Below are positions 16,199-26,078 of a stretch of DNA of 64,000 nucleotides, one piece after another. This DNA comes from Vicinamibacteria bacterium (GTDB lineage Bacteria > Acidobacteriota > Vicinamibacteria > Fen-336), in NCBI GenBank assembly GCA_023701125.1, contig JAMPXO010000002.1, forward strand, positions 41,351 to 105,350, read 5' to 3'. Position numbers and translations under genes: made by a program. The notes under the pieces were generated by a model. That model did no database searches and was not told the origin of the DNA. It saw only the letters and a program-made list of their open reading frames with translations. Each line of letters begins with the position of its first letter. The stretch's first letter is position 1.

Positions 16199-17371
16199 AT
16201 GAGGCACGAGCGGCGGATCGTCCACAAGCACGTGCGCCACTGGCGCGAGCGCGGCCTGGTCGGAGAGGAGCAGGCGGGCCAGCTACTGGCCGCCAGCGAC
16301 GAATTGATGGGCGGCGGCGCCTCGCTGCTCGTGCGCGGGGCCCTCGCGGTCCTCGGCGGCGGGCTCGTCCTCGCGGGCCTGCTGCTGGTGATCGCGGAGA
16401 ACTGGGAGGCGATCGACCGCTTCACCAAGCTGGGGGCCTGGGCGCTGCTCCAGCTCCTGTTCCTGGGCCTCGCCCACGAGCTCGGCCGCCGCTTCCCCGA
16501 TCGCCCCGCGCTGGCCGAGGCCGCGGCGCTGGTCGCCGGCGGCTTCGCCCTCGGCGGCATCGCGCTGGTCAGCCAGATCTACCAGCTCGACGCGCGGCCG
16601 CCCAACGGCGCCTGGCTGTGGCTGGCGCTGGCGCTGCCGATGGCGTTCGCGCTACCGCGGCGCGCGCCGGCGGCCGTCGTGGTGACGGCGCTGCTCGCGG
16701 TCCTGGTGCTCGAGACCCAGCAAGCGGGCTCGCTGGTCGAGGCCGACCACGCGGAGGGGCCGTGGCTGTGGCTGGGCCTGCCGCTGCTCGCGTTCGGCGC
16801 CGTCTCGCTGCTGCCGCGGCCGCTCGACGGACTGCGCGGGATCGCGGGGGCGTGGACCTTCGCCGCCTCGCAGTTCTTCCTGCTGGTCTTCGGCGCGTCG
16901 CATCACCTCGACCACTCCGACCTCGGACGCGCGTTCGCCGTGGCGCTGCCCGGCGTGCTGTGGGGCCTGGCCCGGCCCGCGAGCGCGCTGCCGGGCGGGC
17001 TGTCCGCCAACGAGTGGCGCACGCTGCTGGCCGCCTCGCTGCTGCCCTGGGTGCTGATGGGCGCGCGCTACGAGCCCGACTCGCTGCCGGACCTCGCGGC
17101 CGTGGGCCTCGCCTGGATCGTCCAGATGGCGCTCGCGATCCTGGTCGTGCGGGCGGGGGCACGGGCCCAGGCACCGGGCTGGATCAACGCGGGCTACGTG
17201 GCGATCGCGGTCGGCATCCTCGTCCGCTACTTCGACTTCTTCGGCGACTACCTCGAGGGCGGGCTGGCGTTGACGGCCACGGGCCTGCTGATCCTGTTCG
17301 GGCTGTACGCGCTCGAGCGCTCGCGGCGGCGAGCGCTGGGCCAGGCGACCGCCGTGGAGGGACGACGATGA
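16199..17371 (+). CDS. DUF2157 membrane protein
   Basis: Encodes 390 residues. The cytoplasmic N terminus (VHKHVRHWRERGLVGEEQA) and first helices (LAGLLLVIAENWEAIDRFTKLG) are the DUF2157 signature, followed by about ten more hydrophobic segments. Family members are regularly followed by a GDYXXLXY-type protein, as here, with a 4-bp overlap (ATGA). Function unknown; probably an envelope or membrane-homeostasis pair. Confidence 0.88.
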   Translation: MRHERRIVHKHVRHWRERGLVGEEQAGQLLAASDELMGGGASLLVRGALAVLGGGLVLAGLLLVIAENWEAIDRFTKLGAWALLQLLFLGLAHELGRRFPDRPALAEAAALVAGGFALGGIALVSQIYQLDARPPNGAWLWLALALPMAFALPRRAPAAVVVTALLAVLVLETQQAGSLVEADHAEGPWLWLGLPLLAFGAVSLLPRPLDGLRGIAGAWTFAASQFFLLVFGASHHLDHSDLGRAFAVALPGVLWGLARPASALPGGLSANEWRTLLAASLLPWVLMGARYEPDSLPDLAAVGLAWIVQMALAILVVRAGARAQAPGWINAGYVAIAVGILVRYFDFFGDYLEGGLALTATGLLILFGLYALERSRRRALGQATAVEGRR

Positions 17372-17970
17372 GAGGCGTGCTGCTGCTGGCCGTGTTCCAG
17401 GTCGGCGTGATCCTCGGCTGGGCGGGCTTCGAGGAGAACGTGCGACGTCACGCGCCCGTGTTCCGGGTGCCGCTGCAGCCGGTCGATCCCCACGATCTCC
17501 TGCGCGGCCGCTACTTCCGTCTCAACCCGACCGACTCGAACCTGAAGACGGGCACGCCGGGCGTCGCCCTCGGGGCAGCCGAGGTCGAGCGCTTCCTCGC
17601 GGGCGACAAGGCCTACATGGGACTCGTGGAGGTCGGCTTCTGCCCCGAGGCGAAGCTGCAGCGCGTCTGCGCGCTGGCCCGCGTCGACCCTACGGCCGCG
17701 ACGGGCCGGCCCGAGGCGGCCTTCTGGTCGCGCGGGCACGCCTTCATCGACTGGGAGGCCGAGGTCTGGCGCGACGGCGAGCGAGTGCCCGAGCCCGGCT
17801 GGCGGGTGCGGCTGGAGCTCGGCGTCGAGCGCTTCTTCCTGCCCCAGCGCCTGGAGCTGCCCGCGCAGGAGAGCGCGCCGGGCTGGTCGCTCGAGCTCGC
17901 TCACCGCCCGGGCCGCGCGCCGCTCCCGTTGCGGCTGTACTTCGAGGATCGGCTCGTCTTCGAGAGCTGA
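17368..17970 (+). CDS. GDYXXLXY-domain protein
   Basis: A 200-residue protein with one N-terminal membrane helix and an extracytoplasmic domain. The motif VDPHDLLRGRYFRLN is the variant of the GDYXXLXY signature that names the family. It overlaps the DUF2157 gene upstream by four bases and is probably its partner. Role unknown. Confidence 0.87.
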   Translation: MRGVLLLAVFQVGVILGWAGFEENVRRHAPVFRVPLQPVDPHDLLRGRYFRLNPTDSNLKTGTPGVALGAAEVERFLAGDKAYMGLVEVGFCPEAKLQRVCALARVDPTAATGRPEAAFWSRGHAFIDWEAEVWRDGERVPEPGWRVRLELGVERFFLPQRLELPAQESAPGWSLELAHRPGRAPLPLRLYFEDRLVFES

Positions 17971-17981
17971 GCCCGGCGACG

Positions 17982-18773
17982 ATGACCTATTGGCACTGGC
18001 TCCTGCTCACCTCGATCGCCTTCCTGGTCGTCGAGCGAGTGCGCCCGTGGCGCTCCCAGCGGCTGCTGCGCAGGGGGCTGCTGCGCGACGTCGGCTTCCT
18101 CGCGCTGAACGGGCACTACTTCGCCGTGCTCACGGGTGGCCTGGAGGCGGCGCTCGTCGCCAGCATCGTCGCCGCGGCCCGCGACGCCGGCCTCGGGCTC
18201 GGCCGCTCGCCGCTCGGTGCCTGGCCGCTGTACGTCCAGGTGCCGGCGCTGCTCGTCGTCTCCGATTTCATGCAGTGGTGCATCCATCGCCTGCTGCACG
18301 GCGTGCCGTGGCTGTGGCAGATCCACAAGGTCCACCACTCGATCGTCGAGATGGACTGGATCGGCAACTGGCACTTCCACTGGGGCGAGATCCTGGTCTA
18401 CCGCTGGCTGCAGTGGGTCCCGCTGGCCTGGCTCGGCGCCTCGCCCCAGGCCGCGCTGGTCGTCGCCGTGATCGGCACCGTGTGGGGCAACCTCAACCAC
18501 TCGAACCTCGACTGGGACGCCGGTCCGCTGTCGCGGGTGTTCAACAGCCCGCGCATGCACCTGTGGCACCACGACGCGTCGGACGAGGGCGGAGTCGCCA
18601 AGAACTTCGGCGTGATCCTGAGCGCCTGGGACTTCCTGTTCGGCACGGCCTGGTGGCCGCGCGACCGCAATCCCGAACGGTTGGGCTACCCGGGCGACCG
18701 GGAGATGCCGCGCGGCCTCGTCGGCCAGCTCGCCTGGCCGCTGGCGCGAGCGCCGAGGACCTCGGCTAGCTGA
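17982..18773 (+). CDS. Sterol desaturase / fatty acid hydroxylase family protein
   Basis: A 263-residue membrane di-iron enzyme. The His boxes are HRLLH, HKVHH and HLWHH, with a further HFHWGE; together they supply the eight-His diiron site of the fatty acid hydroxylase superfamily. The likely reaction is O2-dependent hydroxylation or desaturation of a membrane lipid or isoprenoid; the substrate is unknown. Its end overlaps the convergent ABC ATPase by 8 bp. Confidence 0.9.
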   Translation: MTYWHWLLLTSIAFLVVERVRPWRSQRLLRRGLLRDVGFLALNGHYFAVLTGGLEAALVASIVAAARDAGLGLGRSPLGAWPLYVQVPALLVVSDFMQWCIHRLLHGVPWLWQIHKVHHSIVEMDWIGNWHFHWGEILVYRWLQWVPLAWLGASPQAALVVAVIGTVWGNLNHSNLDWDAGPLSRVFNSPRMHLWHHDASDEGGVAKNFGVILSAWDFLFGTAWWPRDRNPERLGYPGDREMPRGLVGQLAWPLARAPRTSAS

Positions 18774-19473
18774 CGGGCGGCTGGGGACGCAGCCGGCCGT
18801 CCTCCATCTCGTAGATCGTGTCGAACAGGTCGAGCGTGCGGTGGTCGTGGGTGACCACGAAGACGCTCGTGCCGTGATCGTGGGCGGCCTCGCCGAGCAA
18901 CTCGATCACGTCGCGCCCGCGCTTCTTGTCGAGCGCCGCGGTCGGCTCGTCCGCGAAGACGACGGCCGGTTCGTTGGCCAGGGCGCGGGCGATCGACACC
19001 CGCTGCTGCTCGCCGCCCGACAGCATCGCCGGGTAATGCGCGGCGCGCTCGGTGAGTTCCAGGTAGCCGAGCAGGTCGTCGGCCCGCTTCGCGGCCGGTG
19101 CCCCGACCCGGCCGTTGATCTGCAGCGCCAGCAGCACGTTCTCGCGGGCGGTCAGGAACGGGATCAGGTTGGCCTTCTGGAATACGAAGCCCATGCCGCC
19201 ACGGCGGATCGCGGCCAGGTCCTCGCGCGCCTGGCCGTCGACGGCGACGACGCGGCCGCCGACGCTGATCGTGCCCTGCTCCGGCAGGCTCAACAGGCCG
19301 AGCGCCTGCAGCAGCGTCGACTTGCCCGCCCCGCTCGGCCCGAGCAGGGCCGCCACTTCGCCGCGGCGGGTGGAGATCGACACGTCGTCGAGCGCGCGCA
19401 GCGCGGTGTGCCCCGAGCCGTAGGTCTTGACCAGGCCTTCCGCGCGCAGGGCCTCGGCGCCGAGGGCGCTCAC
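18766..19473 (-). CDS. ABC transporter ATP-binding subunit (MacB/LolD-like)
   Basis: A 235-residue ATPase with Walker A GPSGAGKST, signature LSGGEQQR, Walker B VVFADEPT and the H-loop VVTHDH. It starts at GTG 19473, overlapping the permease stop. With the FtsX-like permease and the membrane fusion lipoprotein upstream it forms a MacAB-type system that moves a substrate out of the inner membrane or periplasm. Confidence 0.93.
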   Translation of the reverse strand: MSALGAEALRAEGLVKTYGSGHTALRALDDVSISTRRGEVAALLGPSGAGKSTLLQALGLLSLPEQGTISVGGRVVAVDGQAREDLAAIRRGGMGFVFQKANLIPFLTARENVLLALQINGRVGAPAAKRADDLLGYLELTERAAHYPAMLSGGEQQRVSIARALANEPAVVFADEPTAALDKKRGRDVIELLGEAAHDHGTSVFVVTHDHRTLDLFDTIYEMEDGRLRPQPPVS

Positions 19474-20636
19474 GACGCCAGCACCAGGTTGGCGGGGATG
19501 CGCAGCGCCCGCACGACTCCCGCCAGTCCGCCCAGCACGCAGACCACGAACACCACGACTCCGACCAGCACGATCTCCTCGCCGGTCAGCGTCACCTTGC
19601 GCGGGAAGCGATCGAAGGTGAGCACCGCCAGCGCCAGCGCCACGGCGTAGCCCGCGGCCCACAGCAGCATCGCCTGCTGCAGGATCATGCCCGCCACCAT
19701 CGACGTGCGGGCGCCCATCAGCTTGAGCACGCCGATCTCGTGGGTGCGCGCCACGGTCATGTTGTAGAGGATCAGCGAGACGATGATCCCGGAGATCGCG
19801 AGCAGCAGCACCCGGAACAGCAGGATCTGGCGCCGCGGCTTGTCCACGACCTGGAGCAGCAGGGCCCGCTGCTCGCTGGCCGAGCGGGCCGTGACGTCCG
19901 GCCACGCCTGGAAGGCCTGCAGCACGTCGGCCGCGGATGCGCCCGGGGCCACCTCGACGAGGATCGCGCTGACCTGCTCCTGGCGCGGCGCGATCGCGGT
20001 CTCGAACGGCGCCGGGAAGGAGCTGCCCGTGCGGCCCGCGCGCGCGAGGCGCAGCGACTCGGGCGCCAGGTAGCCCTCGATCCGCTGCGCGTCGGCGAGG
20101 GTGAAGAAGGCGATGCCGTCGCCGCTCGACGACACCATGCCACGGGTCAGCCCCACGACCGTGTAGTTCTCGTCCGACAGGTGCACGACCTCGCCCAGTG
20201 CGAAGCCGAGCATGCGGTCGGCCACCATTTCGTAGCGACCCGCGCGCAGCGCCCGGCCCTCCACGATCGGCAAGCGGTCGCCGCGGTCGAGCGGCCACGC
20301 CAGGCCCACGAGGCCCAGCCGCAGCGGCCGGCCGCGGTGCTCACGCTGGATGAACACGTAAGTGAACGCGCGCGCCGAGCGGACGCCCGTGACGACCTGG
20401 GCGCGCGCCTCCGTCTCCGCCGGCAGCACCGAGCGCTCGGCGAACGGGCCGCGGGTGTCGCGCTGCACGATCCAGATGTCGGCTTCCAGGCTGTCGGCCA
20501 GCTGCGTCGCCTCTTCGACCAGGCCCTTGTAGATGCCGCCCATCGCCAGCACGAGCGTGAACAGCAGGCCGAGGCCGAGGCCGGTGGCCGCGAAGCGCAG
20601 CCGCTGGAAGCCGATGTCCTTGAGTGCCAGGTTCAC
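19470..20636 (-). CDS. FtsX/MacB-type ABC permease
   Basis: Encodes 388 residues with one N-terminal helix, a large periplasmic domain (about residues 40-260), then three C-terminal helices (LFRVLLLAISGIIVSLILYN, MILQQAMLLWAAGYAVAL, IVLVGVVVFVVCVLGGLAG). This topology is that of MacB/LolC permeases with mechanotransmission. GTG start overlaps the fusion-protein stop (GTGA); the end overlaps the ATPase start, so the whole operon is translationally coupled. Confidence 0.9.
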   Translation of the reverse strand: MNLALKDIGFQRLRFAATGLGLGLLFTLVLAMGGIYKGLVEEATQLADSLEADIWIVQRDTRGPFAERSVLPAETEARAQVVTGVRSARAFTYVFIQREHRGRPLRLGLVGLAWPLDRGDRLPIVEGRALRAGRYEMVADRMLGFALGEVVHLSDENYTVVGLTRGMVSSSGDGIAFFTLADAQRIEGYLAPESLRLARAGRTGSSFPAPFETAIAPRQEQVSAILVEVAPGASAADVLQAFQAWPDVTARSASEQRALLLQVVDKPRRQILLFRVLLLAISGIIVSLILYNMTVARTHEIGVLKLMGARTSMVAGMILQQAMLLWAAGYAVALALAVLTFDRFPRKVTLTGEEIVLVGVVVFVVCVLGGLAGVVRALRIPANLVLAS

Positions 20637-21562
20637 GGCCGCGGCCCCGTCTGGAGGAACACGTCGGCGCGCTGGCCGAGGGCCAGCCGTGCGGGCCGCT
20701 CCAGGACTTCGACGTCGACCAGCAGCTCGCGCGTCTGCCGGTCGGATTCGCGGCCGATCCGGTCCACCCGGCCGCGGTACGAGCGCGACGGTTCGGAGCG
20801 GAACAGGATGCGCGCCGCCTGGCCCTCCTGCAGCGCGCCGAGCGCGGTCTCGTCGACCCAGGCGCGCACCCACAGCTTGCCCGTCGAGGCCAGGGTGAAG
20901 ACGGGGGCCCCGGCCGCCACGACGCTGCCGGCCTCGAGGTGGCGCTTGACGATCAACCCGGCGATCGGGCTGCGCAACTGCTGATCGGCGACGGACACCT
21001 GGCGCACGGCCACGTTCTTCTGCGCCTGGACCGCGGAGCCCTCGGCCAGCGCCCGGGCGGCCCGCGCGGCCTGGAGGCGGGCCGCCACCTCGGCTTGCCG
21101 GGCCTCGGCCGCGTCGAACACCGAGCGGGAGACGACGCCCGAGTCGACCAGCTCCCGGGTCCGGGCCAGGTCCTTGTCGGCCAGCCCCAGCGAAGCCTCC
21201 AGCTCGGTCAGGTCGGCTGCGGCCTTGTCGACCGCGGCGAGCGAAACGGCGTGGCCCGCCTCGGCCAGGGCCATGCCGCGAAGGGCCTCGTCGGCCTCGA
21301 GTGTCGCCAGCAACTGGCCGGCCGTGACCTCGTCTCCCTGGTCGACCGGAAGCTCCCTGATGCGGCCGCCGACCCGGAAGCCGAGACTCACGGCCTGCTC
21401 GCTCTCCAGCGTCCCGGTGCCGCCGACTTCGCCGGGGCGCGGCGCCGTGCCCTGTGCCTCGACGGGAGCCGCGGTCGTGGCCGGCTTCGGCCCGCACCCC
21501 GCTCCGACCACCAGTAACGCCGCGACAGCGACCGTCAGGCTCCACGTCTTGTGACTGTTCAC
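20633..21562 (-). CDS. HlyD/MacA-like membrane fusion lipoprotein
   Basis: A 309-residue periplasmic adaptor. The signal peptide ends VVGAGC, a lipobox. It has a split biotinyl-lipoyl domain (SLGFRVGGRIRELPVDQGDEV and later LRSPIAGLIVKRHLEAGSVV), a coiled-coil hairpin (about residues 95-185) and a beta-barrel. The GTG start follows directly after the TetR stop with no gap, so it is coupled to the regulator. An outer-membrane partner is not present nearby. Confidence 0.9.
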   Translation of the reverse strand: MNSHKTWSLTVAVAALLVVGAGCGPKPATTAAPVEAQGTAPRPGEVGGTGTLESEQAVSLGFRVGGRIRELPVDQGDEVTAGQLLATLEADEALRGMALAEAGHAVSLAAVDKAAADLTELEASLGLADKDLARTRELVDSGVVSRSVFDAAEARQAEVAARLQAARAARALAEGSAVQAQKNVAVRQVSVADQQLRSPIAGLIVKRHLEAGSVVAAGAPVFTLASTGKLWVRAWVDETALGALQEGQAARILFRSEPSRSYRGRVDRIGRESDRQTRELLVDVEVLERPARLALGQRADVFLQTGPRP

Positions 21563-22171
21563 TTACTTGTCTCCAGAAGCGGTGATCGGCCGCGGCGCGG
21601 TCAGCACGGCCGAGAGCAGCCGCCAGGCCTCCTCGGGCGGTGACTGCGGGATCCCGACGTGGGCGGCGACCAGGCCGCGAGCCAGCAGCGAGCCCATCAC
21701 CAGCAGCACCAGCTCGCCCGGAGGCACGTCCCGGCGCAGCCCGCCGCTCGCCGCGGCCTCCGACACCGCCTGCTGCATGAACTCCACGGATTGGCGGATC
21801 GCGCCCCGCACGGCGCGCTGCCCCGCGCTCGGCAGCGCCTTCGAGAACTGCTCGGAAGACACGAGCTGCGGCAGCCCGGGGTGGTCGTGGATCATCCGCA
21901 GGCGGGCCAGGAAGAACAGCCGCAGGCGGTCGAGGGGCGGCAGGTCGGCAGGCGCCAGGCTGCCCAGCAGCAGCGCCGCCAGCCGCTGGCCGGCCGCGTC
22001 CAGCATCGCGTCGCGGGTCGGGAAGTGGCGGAACAGCGCGGCCGAGGTGACGCCGACCTCGCGCGCCAGCCGTTCGACCGTCAGCGCCGCGATGCCCTCC
22101 GCCGCCGCGATCCGCAGCAGCGCGTCGACGATGGTGGTCCGGCGGTCGGCACTGCCGCGCAGTCGAGGCAT
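21563..22171 (-). CDS. TetR-family repressor of the efflux operon
   Basis: A 202-residue regulator with the N-terminal HTH (IVDALLRIAAAEGIAALTVERLAREVGVTSAALFRHF region). The C-terminal ligand domain resembles the AcrR/YbiH-type regulators. It is the first gene of the operon and is followed directly by the fusion protein. An inverted repeat 12 bp upstream of its start is the probable autoregulatory operator, so a drug-like inducer should release the entire four-gene unit. Confidence 0.9.
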   Translation of the reverse strand: MPRLRGSADRRTTIVDALLRIAAAEGIAALTVERLAREVGVTSAALFRHFPTRDAMLDAAGQRLAALLLGSLAPADLPPLDRLRLFFLARLRMIHDHPGLPQLVSSEQFSKALPSAGQRAVRGAIRQSVEFMQQAVSEAAASGGLRRDVPPGELVLLVMGSLLARGLVAAHVGIPQSPPEEAWRLLSAVLTAPRPITASGDK

Positions 22172-22182
22172 GCCCTGACTAT

Positions 22183-22198
22183 GTAAGTGTTCCCTTAC
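22183..22198. promoter_or_regulatory. Inverted repeat upstream of tetR, probable TetR operator
   Basis: GTAAG and CTTAC are separated by six bases (TGTTCC), a spacing and arm sequence typical of AcrR/TetR-type operators. The site lies 12 bp before the tetR start in AT-rich DNA. A related GTAAGTG half-site recurs across the tetR stop/fusion-protein start at about 21559-21565. Confidence 0.55.
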
Positions 22199-22258
22199 TT
22201 TGTCAAGGGGCCGCCTGCGCCGGGCGCCAGGGGCTGGCGGACAGGTGGGTGGGGACGC

Positions 22259-22693
22259 TTACGGCCGCAGCGGGTGGCGCCAGCGAAGGCCGGGGAAGCG
22301 GTCGAAATCGGAATCGGTGGTCACCAGCGTGCAGCCGTGCTCGATCGCCACTGCGGCGTGCTGGGCGTCCGCGACCAGCTTCCCCGAGGCGCCCGCGCGG
22401 CGGCACAGGTCCTCGAAGAGCTCGATGTGTTCCGGCCCGGGACCGACCACGCGGGCGGTGGGGCGAGCGCGCAGCTCCTGCACGAACGCAAAGACCTCAT
22501 CCAGCGTCGACGGGCGCCGGAAGATCCGCGGGTTGGTGGTGATCCGCACCACGGCAGCAAGCGCCAGGACGGACAACGCGAAAGGTTCCTTGCGCGTGGC
22601 GAGATCCGTGAGCCAGGCGGCGTACTGCGGGTGATCGGCCGTCGAGTCCTCGCGATGCGCGTAGACGAGCACGTTCACGTCCGGCAGCAGCAT
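22259..22693 (-). CDS. vapC: PIN-domain toxin, VapC type (TIGR00028 group)
   Basis: A 144-residue PIN ribonuclease. It shows MLLPDVNVLVYAHREDS (first Asp), HPQYAAWL, TNPRIF, LVADAQHAAVAIEHGCTLVTTDSDFDRFPG (the last acidic cluster). This pattern matches the Mycobacterium-type PIN family TIGR00028, in which the Glu of other VapC proteins is replaced. The likely target is structured RNA. It overlaps the antitoxin stop by one base (TGATG). Confidence 0.88.
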   Translation of the reverse strand: MLLPDVNVLVYAHREDSTADHPQYAAWLTDLATRKEPFALSVLALAAVVRITTNPRIFRRPSTLDEVFAFVQELRARPTARVVGPGPEHIELFEDLCRRAGASGKLVADAQHAAVAIEHGCTLVTTDSDFDRFPGLRWRHPLRP

Positions 22694-22956
22694 CAGCGTC
22701 GGCCCTCGCCCGGCCCGTATCGGCGCTCGTCCTCGGCGGCCAGGAGGGCCCCGTGGCGGTCGAGGTCGATCCCGGGGGCGACGCCCTCGCCCTTCACGGT
22801 CACCAGCCGGAACGGTCGCTCGGGCGTCGCCGGGCTGCGCTTCAGGGCGTCGTCCAGGGTCCGGGCGATGAAGGCGCTGACCGAGAGGCCGAGTTGGGCC
22901 GCGCGTTGCTGGACTCGCCGACCCAGGCGGTCGTCGATCGAGATCGTCGTCCTCAT
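22693..22956 (-). CDS. vapB: Ribbon-helix-helix antitoxin, VapB type
   Basis: An 87-residue antitoxin. MRTTISIDDRLGRRVQQRAA begins a CopG/RHH strand-helix, followed by GLSVSAFIARTLDDALKR, and the tail (FRLVTVKGEGVAPGID) is the toxin-binding part. ATG 22956 is used because it begins exactly at the RHH strand; an upstream in-frame extension has no RBS and no homology. It should repress its own promoter through the palindrome at its start. Confidence 0.85.
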   Translation of the reverse strand: MRTTISIDDRLGRRVQQRAAQLGLSVSAFIARTLDDALKRSPATPERPFRLVTVKGEGVAPGIDLDRHGALLAAEDERRYGPGEGRR

Positions 22957-22968
22957 ATGATGATCATA
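22956..22968 (-). promoter_or_regulatory. Palindrome with -10-like hexamer at the vapB start
   Basis: TATGAT and ATCATA flank a single G, ending at the first base of the vapB ATG. Read on the minus strand the far arm is TATGAT, a good -10 hexamer about seven bases from the start codon, which would give a leaderless or nearly leaderless mRNA. The -35 is not clear. Confidence 0.5.
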
Positions 22969-23067
22969 CCACTTGTTGTGCGACGATGCGTACGGCGTCT
23001 GCCCAAGCACCCAACACCCTGAGCACGATGGACTTGCAGGGAGTCGGTGGACCGGTGACATGACCGC

Positions 23068-23096
23068 TTGACGGAGCCAGCCGTTCGTTTTATTCT
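23068..23096 (+). promoter_or_regulatory. Sigma-70-type promoter of sahR-ahcY
   Basis: TTGACG at 23068-23073 and TATTCT at 23091-23096 are separated by exactly 17 bases. The predicted start point is near 23103, inside the operator at 23097-23118, leaving a leader of about 11 nt. Confidence 0.65.
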
Positions 23097-23118
23097 TTCA
23101 TCCGGTTATACGGATGAA
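23097..23118. promoter_or_regulatory. Probable SahR operator
   Basis: TTCATCCG and CGGATGAA, perfect 8-base arms around GTTATA. It directly follows the -10 box, covers the expected start point and includes the regulator's ATG. Binding here would block initiation. Confidence 0.65.
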
Positions 23119-24079
23119 TCAAGAGGAGCTGCTGACGCGGATCGAGAGCCTGGCGGACCCGACCCGGGTGCGCCTGCTGCGGCTGCTCGAGCGCCACGAA
23201 CTCGGCGTGCTGGAGCTGTCCGACGTGATGCAGCTCCCGCAGTCGACCGTCAGCCGCCACCTCAAGCACCTCGCCGACCGCGGCTGGGTGCGCCATCGCG
23301 CGCAGCGCACCGCCAACCTGTACCGGCTGGCCAGCGACGAGCTGCCCTCCGGTCCGCGCCGGCTGTGGCAGGTCACCCGCTCCGAGACCGAAGGCTGGGC
23401 CGCGCTGGCCCAGGACCAGTTGCGCCTGGAGCGGCGACTGAAGGAGCGCGGCGCCGACGCCCAGGCCTTCTTCGCCAGCGCCGCCACGCGCTGGGACAAG
23501 CTGCGCGACGAGCTGTACGGCCGCGCCTTCCCCGCCGGCATGATGGCGGCGCTGCTGCCCGCCGAGTGGACCGTCGCCGACCTCGGCTGCGGCACCGGCC
23601 AGCTCGCGGCGACGCTCGGCCCCCACGTCAAGCACGTGATCGGTGTCGACCAGTCGGCGGCGATGCTGAAGGCGGCGCGCAAGCGGATCGCCGGCCTCGC
23701 CAACGTCGAGCTGCGCCAGGGCGCGCTCGAGGCGCTGCCGATCGAGGACGGCCTGTGCGACGGCGCGCTGATGGCGCTGGTGCTCGGCTACCTCGCCGTC
23801 CCCGGCCCCGCGCTCGCGGAGGCGGCCCGGGTGCTGGCGCCCGGCGGTCGCGCCGTGATCGTCGACGTGATGCGCCACGACCGCGAGGAGTTCGCCCGCC
23901 AGATGGGCCACGCCAACCTGGGCTTCGCGCCCGAGGAGCTGCGCGACCTGCTGCAGGCCGCCGGCTTCGAAGACATCGCGGTGCGCCCGCTCCCCCCCGA
24001 GGCGGGAGCCAAGGGCCCCGCACTTCTGCTCGCGACCGGTCGTACGCCGGGGCGCGTCACCCGTACTCGCAAACCGTAA
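23114..24079 (+). CDS. sahR: ArsR-type HTH fused to SAM-methyltransferase fold (SahR-like regulator)
   Basis: Encodes 321 residues. The N-terminal ~90 are an ArsR-type winged helix ([45 protein letters not shown]). The rest is a class I methyltransferase fold with SAM motif [16 protein letters not shown] and [15 protein letters not shown]. This architecture next to ahcY is that of SahR, which uses the methyltransferase fold as an S-adenosylhomocysteine sensor. It lies 19 bp upstream of ahcY. An alternative is a true methyltransferase, but the HTH and the palindrome over its own start favour a regulator. Confidence 0.85.
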   Translation: MNQEELLTRIESLADPTRVRLLRLLERHELGVLELSDVMQLPQSTVSRHLKHLADRGWVRHRAQRTANLYRLASDELPSGPRRLWQVTRSETEGWAALAQDQLRLERRLKERGADAQAFFASAATRWDKLRDELYGRAFPAGMMAALLPAEWTVADLGCGTGQLAATLGPHVKHVIGVDQSAAMLKAARKRIAGLANVELRQGALEALPIEDGLCDGALMALVLGYLAVPGPALAEAARVLAPGGRAVIVDVMRHDREEFARQMGHANLGFAPEELRDLLQAAGFEDIAVRPLPPEAGAKGPALLLATGRTPGRVTRTRKP

Positions 24080-24098
24080 CCAAGGAGACAGAACAGAC

Positions 24099-25574
<1,476 letters not shown>

Positions 25575-25589
25575 TCCGCACCGTTCTCG

Positions 25590-25634
25590 ACACGCAGGGC
25601 CGGGCCGCTCGCCAGAGCGCCCGGCCCTGCGTGT
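25590..25634 (+). terminator. Intrinsic-type terminator after ahcY
   Basis: The 15-base perfect arms ACACGCAGGGCCGGG and CCCGGCCCTGCGTGT continue inward as CGCTC/GAGCG with one unpaired C, a stem of about 20 bp with loop GCCA. It is followed by TTGCTGGG, a weak T run. Begins 15 bp after the ahcY stop. Confidence 0.8.
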
Positions 25635-25860
25635 TGCTGGGAGCCCCCACGTTCGCGGCGGGCGGCGCGGTCGGTGGGAGGCGGGAGCGACGTGCCGCGG
25701 TCCCAATGGGAATTGCGGACTCGGGCGGGCTTCCCTTCGAGGTGACGAGATCGGCAATAACGCCCATCCACCCTCCACCTCACGAGGCCCACAAATAGAT
25801 GCAAATGAAATAGTTACGTCAAAGACACGACTTGGCCGAGAACCTGCTTTACCGGGAGGT
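25635..25860. other. Intergenic stretch after ahcY
   Basis: I see no gene here. The left half is G-rich without structure I can name; 25790-25830 is an AT-rich patch (AAATAGATGCAAATGAAATAG) that could be a promoter for the small ORFs downstream, but no clear -35/-10 pair is present. GGGAGG lies directly before the ATG at 25861. Confidence 0.3.
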
Positions 25861-25965
25861 ATGAAGAACTTCGGAGCGGTCCTCATGTCAGCGGCGCTCA
25901 GCGCAACCTTGGGTTGCCTGATGCTCGAGGCCGGCCACTGCCGTGAGTGGGCGGCGTCCCAGTGA
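25861..25965 (+). CDS. Possible small lipoprotein (34 aa)
   Basis: ATG at 25861 opens 34 codons: MKNFGAVLMSAALSATLGC is a complete lipoprotein signal with lipobox LGC, followed by LMLEAGHCREWAASQ. A GGGAGG sits only one base before the ATG, too close for normal use, so initiation might be at the internal ATG at 25885. A very short mature part makes this either a mini-lipoprotein or the remnant of a longer gene. Confidence 0.3.
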   Translation: MKNFGAVLMSAALSATLGCLMLEAGHCREWAASQ

Positions 25966-26078
25966 ACGCGGCCTGGGCCCTCCCGACACCCTGGACAAAC
26001 CGCTCGTCGCCCTCGCCCGCCGCCGGAACGAACGGACGCTCGGCTGGCAAGGTCCACGGGCCAGGGGTGACTCTATTG

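Noticed and set aside
19474..20298. A 510-residue ABC protein reading through from the permease region
   Set aside because: The added N-terminal part is an out-of-frame shadow of the permease; the ATPase begins at GTG 19473 overlapping the permease stop.
24080..24098. SAH riboswitch in front of ahcY
   Set aside because: Only 19 bp separate the regulator and ahcY, and the leader before the regulator is about 11 nt; there is no room for a riboswitch. A protein operator explains control better.
25635..25860. tRNA or other structured RNA after ahcY
   Set aside because: No T-arm GGTTCGAAT-like sequence or cloverleaf pairing was found, apart from the terminator.
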